DNA from: a virus
Strand: one strand, 5' to 3'
IMG/VR virus record: IMGVR_UViG_3300028909_000082
Span: 1-20,389 of that record
DNA length: 20,389 bases
Numbering within the stretch: the stretch's first letter is position 1; every line of letters begins with the position of its first letter. Below, one piece after another: positions 1 through 7,534 of this stretch. Under the pieces are notes generated by a model. It made no database searches, was not told the origin of the DNA, and saw nothing but the letters and a program-made list of their open reading frames with translations. A program made the position numbers and the translations under genes.

Positions 1-1178
1 GAGAGTTGCGCCTTGATCGTGTTCGCCTGATTGGTGAGCGGGCCGGTCAATTCGCTCGCTTTATTTGCGAGATATGCCACCTGTCGCACCGCGAGCCATT
101 GCGGGATGTCGGTGTTGTTGTTGATTTCGTCGGTCAGCTTCGTCACGGCCGCATTGATGCTATTCACTCCGGTGAGGGCGTTGATGTACTGCGTCTGAAG
201 CTGCGGGACGCCGAATTGTGCATTGAGCGCGTTGAATGTTGCCGGATCCGAAGCAATGGCGCTATCGATCGTTGGATCTCCGCCCGATACCGCCGAAGGA
301 GATACATTGTAGGTCGTTCCTCCCGGAGTCGAGGGTGCGGCCGTTGCCGAGGAGATCTCGTCATTGATCGCAGACTGGAGCTTGGCGATCGTATCTGCTG
401 CGGTCGGTGCGTCCATCGATCCGTCCGAGAGTCCCGACTCTACGCTTGCGAGGCTCGAAGTGATCGAGCCGAGATCGAAAGAAGAGGGAACGCTTCCCGC
501 ACTGAATGAAGGCAGGCCGGTCCCGGTTGATACGGTGGGAGTTGTCGGCCCCACGTTCACGTTCGCGCCGGGTTGCGCGGAAGGACTCGTCACTGCCGTG
601 ATATCGCTTGCGGACTGTCCGCTCGATCCATCTGCGGCCGCAGCAGCGTATGCCGGTGATACCGGACCGGATGGCGTGGAATAATTCGTTGTAGTTTGAT
701 TCTGACCCGGCAATGAACTCACGAGCTTGAATCCTCCAGCATCTTGAACGTACATATTGCCCTGCGCATCCTGCCATGCCGTTCCGCCCTGCGGAGTTTT
801 CGTCTGTGTGAGGCCTGCAGGAGTGCCGTATCCAGTGAAAGGAATGTATGCAGGAGCGGATGCTGGCGCAGCGCTCGAACTTGGCGCCGGTGCTACCGGT
901 GCGGCAGGAGGTTTCGGCTTAGAGGGAGATGCTGGCGGATTACTCAATGTCTTTTTTGTGGTTACCGAATCCGGGGCAGAAACGGCGGGAGCGGTCGCGC
1001 TTGCGGCTGCGGGGATCTGTGGAGCAGGGGAGAATGTCATATCACCGGCATTAAGTGCTGGCGCTGCGAACGGCACAGAGGATCCAGCAGAGGGAGAGCT
1101 TCCGACCATCGTTGATCCGGGAGAGCTGATGCCTCCACCACCGAAAATCGATTTGATCCAACTCGTTATTTTGTCCAT
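1..1178 (-). CDS. Long Ala/Ser/Pro/Thr-rich protein, 3' end outside window
   Basis: From the ATG at 1178 the frame is open to the window edge (392 codons, no stop), so the C-terminus is missing. The start context AATTAAAACAATG matches that of the gene starting at 12383. The N-terminus is MDKITSWIKSIFGGGG. Residues about 20-120 are low-complexity Ala/Pro/Ser. A small ordered block follows (GTAWQDAQGNMYVQDAGGFKLVSS), then more Ser/Thr/Pro. The last about 100 visible residues become helical (QTQYINALTGVNSINAAVTKLTDEINNN; LAVRQVAYLANKASELTG). It could be an ejection, internal-virion or tape-measure-like protein; the sequence does not decide. Several plus-strand frames here are shadows. Confidence 0.8.
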   Translation of the reverse strand, partial: MDKITSWIKSIFGGGGISSPGSTMVGSSPSAGSSVPFAAPALNAGDMTFSPAPQIPAAASATAPAVSAPDSVTTKKTLSNPPASPSKPKPPAAPVAPAPSSSAAPASAPAYIPFTGYGTPAGLTQTKTPQGGTAWQDAQGNMYVQDAGGFKLVSSLPGQNQTTTNYSTPSGPVSPAYAAAAADGSSGQSASDITAVTSPSAQPGANVNVGPTTPTVSTGTGLPSFSAGSVPSSFDLGSITSSLASVESGLSDGSMDAPTAADTIAKLQSAINDEISSATAAPSTPGGTTYNVSPSAVSGGDPTIDSAIASDPATFNALNAQFGVPQLQTQYINALTGVNSINAAVTKLTDEINNNTDIPQWLAVRQVAYLANKASELTGPLTNQANTIKAQL

Positions 1179-1204
1179 TGTTTTAATTATATATCATTTA
1201 TATT

Positions 1205-2173
1205 TTATCCGAGAATGTCGAGGGTGAAATTGAGTGTCGTATTCGCAAATCCCGACCCGATCTGCGTGAAGAATACGTTCACATTTTGCGGCGTCGTCAC
1301 GATCCATGCCCGCATGCCGTTTCCGCCGAGGATGAAATAGCACACATATCCATAAGGCAGAAGCCATACCGTCGCTCCGTTTAATTGAGTGACCGCAGGC
1401 ATCAGAGGCAATCCCAATGCCTGTCTTTGCACAGTGAGCGTTGTCGTTCCGCCTCCGGAAAGCACTCGCATTATTTCTGAATGCACCGAGCCTATCGTGC
1501 CAGCCGGAGGTTGATTTCCCACCTGTATATATTGTCCGTTCGCAATGTTCGTCCCAGATGTCACGCTAATTGTTGTTGCGGTCGTCGACGTAATCGCCGC
1601 AGATAGAGTCGTGATGCCATTGTATGCTGGTGCGCTTGCGGTTCCTGGTTGAAGGATAGCGAACTCGAAGATCTGCCGCGATGTGTTGTTGGTCGTAGGT
1701 TTTGGGGATTCATAGATGCCATTCGATATGCCGATTGTGGTCGTGCCGATCACGAAGCTCGCGTTCATGGCGATCTTTAGAGGTACGTGGTTCAGCGGAT
1801 TAAGATAGGTAAAAGGATTGAGCGAATTGTCTACGACGGCGCCGTTCGCATGGAGTGCCGGGACCGTGCCGAACTGGCCCCGAAGGATCGTGAGGCTTGT
1901 CGTAGTGCCTCCGGCGGTCACTTGGACGATTTCGTCATCGATCAGCATATAGGTCGTGTTCAAAATGTTGATCGCTGCGGCCACCGTGATGGCAGTCTGC
2001 GTGATCGAGGTTATCGCCGCGCTCAAGGTCGTTGCACAAGCGGCACCTCCCGTTGTGAACATCGGCACGGATCCATACCCGCTATTTGATTGGAGCGTGT
2101 TGATCTTCAGGCTGTTCACCTGCGCAAAAAGGAAGTCTATTTGTTCTTGGAGGTCTTCGAGTTCGTTAGGCAT
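1205..2173 (-). CDS. Beta-module virion protein, 322 aa
   Basis: A short N-terminal coiled coil (ELEDLQEQIDFLFAQVNSLK, residues 4-23) could trimerise the protein. Two copies of a beta module follow, at residues 49-115 and 189-272. Both begin TTLSAAITS, then have alternating Thr/Val strands and a GG-TTT-LT-x-R turn (GGTTTSLTILRG; GGGTTTLTVQRQ). The same module ends the upstream 621-aa protein. The C-terminal part (VCYFILGGNGMRAWIVTTPQNVNVFFTQIG) is beta-rich. The architecture suggests a fibre or tail-tip component. It overlaps the upstream stop by 8 bases. Confidence 0.72.
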   Translation of the reverse strand: MPNELEDLQEQIDFLFAQVNSLKINTLQSNSGYGSVPMFTTGGAACATTLSAAITSITQTAITVAAAINILNTTYMLIDDEIVQVTAGGTTTSLTILRGQFGTVPALHANGAVVDNSLNPFTYLNPLNHVPLKIAMNASFVIGTTTIGISNGIYESPKPTTNNTSRQIFEFAILQPGTASAPAYNGITTLSAAITSTTATTISVTSGTNIANGQYIQVGNQPPAGTIGSVHSEIMRVLSGGGTTTLTVQRQALGLPLMPAVTQLNGATVWLLPYGYVCYFILGGNGMRAWIVTTPQNVNVFFTQIGSGFANTTLNFTLDILG

Positions 2174-4031
2174 CGAGGGCTTTGATTATTTTTCTCATCC
2201 CGACTGCGGTGAGCTGTGGGGCTACGCTTAGATCTACCACATTGACACCGCTCGTATGAAGGTATTGTATCGTGCCATTTGTGCCGCGCGTAACGGTGAG
2301 CGTAGTCGTTCCACCTCCCGATACGATCGTCATCTGCTCTTGGTCGATGCTGATGATGTCGCCGTTTACAAACCCAGTCCCAGAGGTGATGACCACGGTC
2401 GTCGCAGAGGAGGTGATAGTGCCGTTCAGGGTCGTCACCACGGATTGCCTCGATGTGAATGCTACCTGCCACTGGAATAGCTTCTTGTTGAGGGCGCCGG
2501 TCGGGCGCATGATCGAGAATACCTGGTTGAGGGTATTCATGATGCTATTTCCGGCCTGCACCATGGTCGTATAGGTCGTCCCATAATCGAATGCGAAGTT
2601 GAGCTGGAGCGAACAGCCGCGCGGGATCGGATAGGATTGCATATATGCCCGGATGAGGTCTTTCGGGTTCATTGGCTCGCCGTCGTCATCCCACGTGCTG
2701 GTGAATATCGCTTGAGAGCTTCTGTTGGCGATCGCCGGGTCGCAGATCGCGCAATTCGTCGCGTTCGTTCCCTGCGTGAAATAGCCGGTCTGGAATGCGG
2801 CGAAGATTTTCTGTCCGAAGCAGTAGGCCGCGAAGGGTACCATTTGGCTATAGTCTGCGGTGCTGAATCGTTTTGCGAGCCAGAGCGCGAACGGACTCTT
2901 TGAGTCGAGCTGGCCCAGCGCATAGAGCGCGGTCTTGTCGAATTTCCACAATGCAAAGTACAGGATGTCGTCTTTCACGAATACCGACTTTGAGGGAGAT
3001 ACCGGCACCACCCAGTTGACGCCGTGGTTTCCGGTCGCTCCTATCCACAGCGTCTGGTTTGGAAGCTGGACGTTTTGGATCTGAATGTTCGGATATGCCT
3101 TGCAGAGGGCGCCCACGGTCGGCGCATTCAGGTAGAACAGCTTCATTTTGCCGCCAGCGGTGCAGCAGATCGTCACCGTCTGCTTGAAGTTATATATCCA
3201 CTGGGGTCCGCCCATAGGGACCGGGATCTGATCGGTATATTGAGGAGATACGCCGTCCCAGATGAAGATCACCGACTTGTTCGAGATGAGGTCGCTTGTC
3301 TCCGCGAGAATGAAGTAATACTGCCCTGCCTGGCAGATGTCGATGGCCACGTATCCGGTAGGAAGCGCGAAGGCTTTCTCGTTGAAGTTCGGGCCGGTCG
3401 ATGTGCTGCCCGGATCAATCGTTGAAATATAATTGCCTGCCGCGATATAGGTGATCGTATTGATCTCCCTGAAGGAGATATGCCCCATATTCGAGGTGAG
3501 TGTCGAGAGCGTCCATACGGTCGTCGCAATGTTTCCCGATGCCGTATAGCGCGTCACCACGTTTTGTCCGGTGATGAAGTAGACCGCGAGCGTAGGAGTG
3601 GTTGCGCCGCTTTCGATCTCATAATGCACGGCTGATCCCGAGATGGGGTTTGCCACAAGAGGCGCGTTTGATCCCACCGACGTCCATCCGCTCGCCGTTG
3701 GCGTTCCAATCGCCGTATTATAAAAAACCTGCGCATAGGTGTTGCCATTGTTATCGCCTCCGACGGCATAGCCGGTCCCCAAAAGAGGATCTTCGCAGTA
3801 GGAATGGAATGCTTGGTTTGCCGGCACGGTAGCATCTGCGGAGAATACCTGCGCCGGGCGTACGAAGTTCGCGTTTTCGAGGATATCAAGCTCCTCGATC
3901 GCCAATCCACCGCCAGCGATCGCTGACTTGTCATCGCGCTGAAGGCCACCGGCGAATTGCGAGTATACTTTCTCGCTATCAGTGCCTGTGCTTTTTGGAT
4001 CCTTTGTGGTTGTCGTTCCTTTTTTTGCCAT
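2166..4031 (-). CDS. Large tail-hub-like virion protein, 621 aa
   Basis: The N-terminus is Thr/Lys-rich and disordered, followed by QFAGGLQRDDKSAIAGGGLAIEELDILENANFVRPAQ. This opening is typical of long phage proteins with repeated beta blades (propeller-like tail tube, stopper or needle-side proteins of podovirus-like tails). The body has many strand-turn units with Trp/Tyr/Asp (FIWDGVSPQYTDQIPVPMGGPQW, DILYFALWKFDKTALYALG). Residues about 532-600 are a distinct beta module, with TITSSATTVVITSGTGFVNGD and GGGTTTLTVTRGTNGT, that recurs twice in the next protein. The assignment to tail hub or stopper is inference from layout. The start has a TAACATG context with no SD. The stop overlaps the next gene by 8 bases. 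Confidence 0.7.
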   Translation of the reverse strand: MAKKGTTTTKDPKSTGTDSEKVYSQFAGGLQRDDKSAIAGGGLAIEELDILENANFVRPAQVFSADATVPANQAFHSYCEDPLLGTGYAVGGDNNGNTYAQVFYNTAIGTPTASGWTSVGSNAPLVANPISGSAVHYEIESGATTPTLAVYFITGQNVVTRYTASGNIATTVWTLSTLTSNMGHISFREINTITYIAAGNYISTIDPGSTSTGPNFNEKAFALPTGYVAIDICQAGQYYFILAETSDLISNKSVIFIWDGVSPQYTDQIPVPMGGPQWIYNFKQTVTICCTAGGKMKLFYLNAPTVGALCKAYPNIQIQNVQLPNQTLWIGATGNHGVNWVVPVSPSKSVFVKDDILYFALWKFDKTALYALGQLDSKSPFALWLAKRFSTADYSQMVPFAAYCFGQKIFAAFQTGYFTQGTNATNCAICDPAIANRSSQAIFTSTWDDDGEPMNPKDLIRAYMQSYPIPRGCSLQLNFAFDYGTTYTTMVQAGNSIMNTLNQVFSIMRPTGALNKKLFQWQVAFTSRQSVVTTLNGTITSSATTVVITSGTGFVNGDIISIDQEQMTIVSGGGTTTLTVTRGTNGTIQYLHTSGVNVVDLSVAPQLTAVGMRKIIKALDA

Positions 4032-4032
4032 G

Positions 4033-4362
4033 TTATTTTTTCGGAATCCTCTCGTCGATGATGGTCGAGAGCGTCGCCACGTTCACCCGAACGTCCCCTA
4101 TGATTTTATTGATTTCGTCGATCTTCACCTCGAGGGTATGAATGTGATTGTTACTCTGGAGAAGAAGGCCTTTGAAATTCTCTTGCATCGCCTCGAATCG
4201 GCTATCTACCGAGTTCGTCTGTGTCTTCACCTCTTGCGCGAGCAGTGCGGCTTTTTTATCCTCTGCGATCTGCGGATTCCTGAAGTATTGGTATATGCCA
4301 AAAATGACGCCCAGAATCCCAAGCACGAACATCATATCTTGAAGAATAGTGGAGGTGGTCAT
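4033..4362 (-). CDS. Single-pass membrane protein with coiled coil, 109 aa
   Basis: I chose the ATG at 4362 (MTTSTILQDMMF), which sits one base after the upstream TAA in the recurring TAAAATG arrangement. An in-frame ATG at 4398 would overlap the previous gene by 35 bases. Residues about 8-27 form a transmembrane helix (QDMMFVLGILGVIFGIYQYF). The rest is a soluble, largely helical coiled-coil segment with heptad-like spacing (VDSRFEAMQENFKGLLLQSNNHIHTLEVKIDEINKIIGDVRVNVATL). Possible roles are a holin-like or spanin-like protein or a virion membrane-contact protein. No cysteine lipobox is seen. Confidence 0.72.
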   Translation of the reverse strand: MTTSTILQDMMFVLGILGVIFGIYQYFRNPQIAEDKKAALLAQEVKTQTNSVDSRFEAMQENFKGLLLQSNNHIHTLEVKIDEINKIIGDVRVNVATLSTIIDERIPKK

Positions 4363-4363
4363 T

Positions 4364-4813
4364 TTAGTTTGGCTGGGATGGAATGTTTTGCGGACCAAGA
4401 TTGTCTTTCGGGCGGAATGTCCAGGTGGTGATATTTTTCGGGCGGAAGTTCCATTGGCCGGGGATCGATACGATGAATTTTGTCAGTCGGTTTACTGAGT
4501 ACATCATGTTCACGCTCAAATTGAAGATATAGACCAAGATTTTTGGCGTCAGTGTAGTGAAGCGGCTGGCGGCATTCATCATGTTGACCACCAAGATTTT
4601 CATATTGCCGGTCGTAAGGACCGCGAGGCGAGACGCATTGTTCATCATCGAGACCGAGAGATTGAAAAAGAACTGCATCTGCTGCCCGAACAGCGTCGTG
4701 AGCCTCGAGGCGGCGTTCATCATCGTCACGGTGAGAGCGAAACTATAATTTTGCACGAAGGGCATTTTGCCGATGTGCGCCTTGATAGGAAATGCTCTAC
4801 CGTGACGTGCCAT
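4364..4813 (-). CDS. Repeat protein with MMNxASRL units, 149 aa
   Basis: I recognise no family. Four imperfect units beginning with MM occur at residues 31, 56, 78 and 103: MMNAASRLTTL, MMNNASRLAVL, MMNAASRFTTL and MMYSVNRLTKF. They are separated by hydrophobic strand-like stretches (FFFNLSVS, KILVVN, VYIFNLSVN), so the period is 22-25 residues. Near the C-terminus are two short repeats, WNFRPKNI (121-128) and WTFRPKDN (131-138). The N-terminus is basic. The regular strand-turn spacing could build a beta-solenoid or a trimeric fibre shaft. The start lies two bases after the previous TAA (TAAAAATG). Confidence 0.7.
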   Translation of the reverse strand: MARHGRAFPIKAHIGKMPFVQNYSFALTVTMMNAASRLTTLFGQQMQFFFNLSVSMMNNASRLAVLTTGNMKILVVNMMNAASRFTTLTPKILVYIFNLSVNMMYSVNRLTKFIVSIPGQWNFRPKNITTWTFRPKDNLGPQNIPSQPN

Positions 4814-4815
4814 TT

Positions 4816-5535
4816 TTAGAAGTAATTAGATCGTTTCACCGACTGGTTTATATTAATTGGCGGGATAGAAAGAGAAGAGGGTGCTGGGGCGATTGATATA
4901 AGACTTCCATCCCAAAATCCCGAGTTGCCAGTAACACTCATCGAATAACTTCCGGCAGGATGTATAACGCCGTTGCTATCTCCGAAAAGTGTTCCTGATC
5001 CAATGGCGGTGCTACTTTGTCGCAACGTTGTCCCCGTGCTTGCTGAAATTGCTGGCCCTTGGTTATTAAAAAATAGTCCTATTGCCCACGAGTTGTCTGC
5101 GGCAGTGGTGATACTTGTGCTAAACGTACTTCCCGAAGTTGCATTACTGTTTGTTGTGCTGTCAGGCTCGCCGGTTTGTTTTACTCCGGTATAAGATCCG
5201 CAATATACGATTTCGCGCGACGCTCCCGAACCGCTTCCGGTGCTGGGGATCGTCACCGATACCGTATTCGATCCCGTCGGTGGATTGAGGAGATACCCTA
5301 CCCACATATAGCATTGTGCTCCGAGAAAACTTGCGGAGGTATTTGTGAGCGCCTGCCCACCGTAGCTAACAGCCGATGGCGATTGATGGTTTGACCCAGC
5401 GTTATCTCCAGTCTGAATGGCGATCACTAAAATCCCGTTCGCGTTTGAATTGACGGTATAGGAAAAAGTAAAAGCAACACCGGCGGCTTGCGATGTGCTG
5501 TTTCCCTGACCTGAATTATCTAGTGCGATTGCCAT
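4816..5535 (-). CDS. Beta-rich virion protein, 239 aa
   Basis: The protein is Ser/Thr/Gly/Asn-rich with almost no charge, typical of phage fibre or decoration beta-sandwich proteins. The N-terminal region reads ALDNSGQGNSTSQAAGVAFTFSYTVNSNANGILVIAIQ, followed by SAVSYGGQALTNTSA and a jelly-roll-like body (NTVSVTIPSTGSGSGASREIVYCGSYTGV). The pattern 'AFTFSYTV...NGILVIAI... V.YGG..LT' recurs in metagenomic phage virion proteins. The last about 20 residues (SSLSIPPININQSVKRSNYF) form a separate tail. The ATG at 5535 has an A-rich SD-less context. The exact place in the virion is unknown. Confidence 0.72.
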   Translation of the reverse strand: MAIALDNSGQGNSTSQAAGVAFTFSYTVNSNANGILVIAIQTGDNAGSNHQSPSAVSYGGQALTNTSASFLGAQCYMWVGYLLNPPTGSNTVSVTIPSTGSGSGASREIVYCGSYTGVKQTGEPDSTTNSNATSGSTFSTSITTAADNSWAIGLFFNNQGPAISASTGTTLRQSSTAIGSGTLFGDSNGVIHPAGSYSMSVTGNSGFWDGSLISIAPAPSSLSIPPININQSVKRSNYF

Positions 5536-5563
5536 AGTGGTATTTTTCTATTCTTATCCGACT

Positions 5564-5583
5564 CCCCCCGCTTTTGCGGGGGG
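5564..5583 (-). other. GC-rich hairpin between two virion genes
   Basis: CCCCCCGC/GCGGGGGG form an 8-bp stem with a 4-base loop. No T run follows on the minus strand; on the plus strand ATTTTCC follows. It is probably an mRNA-stabilising or pausing hairpin, or a weak terminator against antisense transcription. Confidence 0.5.
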
Positions 5584-5595
5584 GATTTTCCATCG

Positions 5596-6096
5596 CTAGA
5601 CTTCGACGATGACGTAACAGTAAGCGTTCACTGCCGCGCCGGCGGTCACGCGGATGCGGAGCGCGGATGCGGCGTTAAGCATAGGCTCACGTCCCAGCGG
5701 GAATTGCTTCACGTACTGGTTTGACGGAGCGACGAGCTGATAATCAAGCTCGCGCGTTGCCGTGATCGAACCTTCTGCGGTCGATGTATATCCGGTCGCG
5801 GTCGTTCCGACTGACACATAGGCAGTCGTTGGATCTTGTTCGAGTGGATTGAGGCGGGTGATATCTTGTGCCACGGCAGCAGTCACGGTGGCGAATACCG
5901 TCCCTGTCTCGACCAGCTCGCACTCGATCGGGGTTGCGGCGGCCGATCCATCGAATGAGATACCCCATTCTACGACTTTTCCGGTGACGCCCGAGTTGAG
6001 TTTCAGCTGAAGCATCGTCTTGATCGCCGTTCCGGTCGTTACTTTCACCGGGGCTGCGGTTGTTGGCATTGCGCCGTTTTGGTAAAGAAGAAGCAT
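5596..6096 (-). CDS. Virion structural protein, 166 aa
   Basis: This beta-rich protein has the pattern KTMLQLKLNSGVTGKVVEWGISFDGSAAATPIECELVETG, a TTAYVSVGTTATGYTS middle and a C-terminal FPLGREPMLNAASALRIRVTAGAAVNAYCYVIVEV. Proteins with this layout are frequent among phage structural genes of unknown exact place. The first ATG (6096) is preceded by AAAAAAATATC. A second ATG nine codons later (MPTTAAPVKV) is an alternative start. It lies between two other beta-rich virion genes, which supports a tail or fibre role. Confidence 0.72.
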   Translation of the reverse strand: MLLLYQNGAMPTTAAPVKVTTGTAIKTMLQLKLNSGVTGKVVEWGISFDGSAAATPIECELVETGTVFATVTAAVAQDITRLNPLEQDPTTAYVSVGTTATGYTSTAEGSITATRELDYQLVAPSNQYVKQFPLGREPMLNAASALRIRVTAGAAVNAYCYVIVEV

Positions 6097-6128
6097 GATA
6101 TTTTTTTAATGTTTTATTTTTTTCGACC

Positions 6129-6698
6129 TTAGTAATTTACCGTCCATACGATCTGAAGTTGGACGCCATTCGTGAGGGTAGCCTGGCTCGAAAGGTTCGC
6201 TTCGACGAACAGGTTGCCGCTCGATGCCGCATCCAAGAGAGCTGCCGAGTTGATGTTTGTCGGAGTTGCTCCGCAGGTGAAGGTATTGCTCACCGTGTAT
6301 GATGCCGCACCGTCGAGAGAGCTGGGGCCAGTGTAGCTTCCCTGCGTTCCAAGGGTTCGCGCGAGGCCGGAGTTTGCTGTTTCACCGGAGAGCGTGGTAT
6401 CACCGGCCGCCGGCGTGAGGACGGTCGGCGAGAGCGCGATGTACTTCGGCGGGAGAGGCGACGTGATGCTGTTCAAGCTCGTCCCGGTGATAAGCGATCC
6501 GATGAGGTCGGCGCCCTTATTCACGCGCGAGTTGAATGAAGGCATGGTGTTCAGGAATAGATCGCGGATCGTGAGATGCTGTCCCACTGGCCGGATGATC
6601 TTCGCTTTGATCCGGTTATATCCCTTGACTCCGAAATAGAAACCGATTGCAGGCCCTACATAGGGCAGATGAAGAATGAAGTGTGTGATTTTTTTCAT
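6129..6698 (-). CDS. Virion structural protein, 189 aa
   Basis: The N-terminal 50 residues include a hydrophobic/basic segment (MKKITHFILHLPYVGPAIGFYFGVKGYNRIKAK). The remainder is beta-rich and Thr/Ser/Gly-rich. It has the phage pattern YIALSPTVLTPAAGDTTLSGETANSGLARTLGT, then SYTVSNTFTCGATPTNINSAALLDAASSGNLFVEANL, ending LQIVWTVNY. That 'T.L.GE....GLAR..GT ... TFT......I..A.L.DAASSG.LF' pattern is common in conserved phage structural proteins annotated as tail or virion proteins. A shorter start at residue 52 (MPSFNSRV) would remove the hydrophobic segment. The first ATG follows AATAAATCT with no SD. Confidence 0.75.
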   Translation of the reverse strand: MKKITHFILHLPYVGPAIGFYFGVKGYNRIKAKIIRPVGQHLTIRDLFLNTMPSFNSRVNKGADLIGSLITGTSLNSITSPLPPKYIALSPTVLTPAAGDTTLSGETANSGLARTLGTQGSYTGPSSLDGAASYTVSNTFTCGATPTNINSAALLDAASSGNLFVEANLSSQATLTNGVQLQIVWTVNY

Positions 6699-6715
6699 AG
6701 ATTTATTGTTATTTT

Positions 6716-7468
6716 TTATTCGATACTCTCGGGACGCATGCCGACGACGTCCGGCTTATCTTTGTCGCGTGTTCCGGTCGCATGCGCGAGGCTTTGAACG
6801 ATCGCATTGGCTTGTGCTACATAGCCAGCGCCCTTCGCCTCCTGTCCGTTCGCGCTCAGATAATCATCGGCCATGAACAGGCAGAGAGCATCGTGAAAGT
6901 TTGAATCGAACCCTGGCACGGTGGTATCGGCAGTGCCATAGCTCGCAGGAACGGCGAATTGCGTTGTCGACCTTGCGACCCATACCTTGAGTCCGTTTGT
7001 CATGGTGCAGGATATCCCATTGTCGGCGGCTGGCTTCAGCCAGAGAGAATTGCCGATCAGCGCGTATTCGCCCGGCAGGCCCGGAATGTTGTTGTAATAA
7101 TCGAAGTCCATACCAGTCTCGCGTTCGATTTCGAGGGGATCGATCTGGTTCAGGGGTTCCCAATTGCCATTGATGTCGAGGATCGAGACGCCTTTGATCT
7201 GAAGGATCGTCGAGCCGAGGCTATAGTCGGTCTGTCCGCTCACGAGATTCGTTGTGGCGACCGGAAGCGAGGTCTGGTTGGTGTCGTCCCACGTCCAAAT
7301 GTCCGAAGCCTTCCACAGTGCGGTGGCAATCTTTGCAAGGGCAAGATTTGCCGATGCGGTGACGTCGGTCAGCGCCCAATCGGCGCTATGGTCGAGCGAA
7401 TCTCCGAACGTCTTGAAGAATGTTCGCTGGATGATGCCTTGATGGTTAGTGGGATCGCTCCATTGCAT
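6716..7468 (-). CDS. Probable head-tail adaptor / tail-proximal structural protein, 250 aa
   Basis: I start at the ATG at 7468 (MQWSDPTNHQGIIQRTFF). An in-frame TTG at 7492 would lie inside the terminator stem and is unlikely. The N-terminal part is helical (SADWALTDVTASANLALAKIATALWKASDIW). A beta-rich part follows with the pattern VSGQTDYSLGSTILQIKGVSILDINGNWEPLNQIDPLEI, then LPGEYALIGNSLWLKPAADNGI and a C-terminal helix (FHDALCLFMADDYLSANGQEAKGAGYVAQANAIVQSL). This helix-beta-helix layout with 'YxLP.. I..V.. D.NG.W..L' resembles adaptor or tail-accessory proteins of many phages, but I have no signature that fixes the family. It is the first gene of the tail-side module. Confidence 0.68.
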   Translation of the reverse strand: MQWSDPTNHQGIIQRTFFKTFGDSLDHSADWALTDVTASANLALAKIATALWKASDIWTWDDTNQTSLPVATTNLVSGQTDYSLGSTILQIKGVSILDINGNWEPLNQIDPLEIERETGMDFDYYNNIPGLPGEYALIGNSLWLKPAADNGISCTMTNGLKVWVARSTTQFAVPASYGTADTTVPGFDSNFHDALCLFMADDYLSANGQEAKGAGYVAQANAIVQSLAHATGTRDKDKPDVVGMRPESIE

Positions 7469-7481
7469 GGTTTTGGTGGAT

Positions 7482-7509
7482 AAAAAAAGCAACCCCGACA
7501 GGGGTTGCT
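7482..7509 (-). terminator. Intrinsic terminator before adaptor gene
   Basis: A 9-bp GC-rich stem, AGCAACCCC/GGGGTTGCT, with the loop TGTC is followed by a run of T (7488-7482, minus strand). This is the most canonical rho-independent terminator in the window. It lies in the middle of the late operon, so read-through or conditional termination would set the level of the tail genes. Confidence 0.82.
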
Positions 7510-7527
7510 CGCCGTAGCTTCAGCAAC
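7488..7527 (-). promoter_or_regulatory. Leader element copy 1: overlapping hairpins upstream of adaptor gene
   Basis: On the minus strand GTTGCT (7527-7522) can pair with AGCAAC (7509-7504) around the loop GAAGCTACGGCG. AGCAACCCC (7509-7501) can alternatively pair with GGGGTTGCT (7496-7488). The shared arm makes the two hairpins mutually exclusive. The core GCTGAAGCYACGGCGAGC (7524-7507) matches the element at 17472-17455, while the arms differ by compensating changes. It fills the gap between the 131-aa gene stop (7535) and the adaptor start (7468). The design fits an attenuator or antitermination site; the trigger is unknown. Confidence 0.65.
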
Positions 7528-7534
7528 TATAGAT

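Noticed and set aside
1186-1191. TATAAT-like -10 box upstream of the leftmost gene
   Set aside because: It lies only 7 bases before the ATG in an A/T-rich gap, with no convincing -35 hexamer at the right distance, so it is probably just the A/T-rich start context.
757-1227. 156-codon plus-strand frame near the left end
   Set aside because: Its Ala/Gly-rich product mirrors the low-complexity Ala/Ser/Pro minus-strand gene, which is open for 392 codons with a good start context and fits the operon.
7469-7492. Upstream TTG start for the adaptor gene
   Set aside because: The codons lie in the terminator stem and T run, and the encoded MLFLSTKT is likely an artefact. The ATG at 7468 clears the hairpin.
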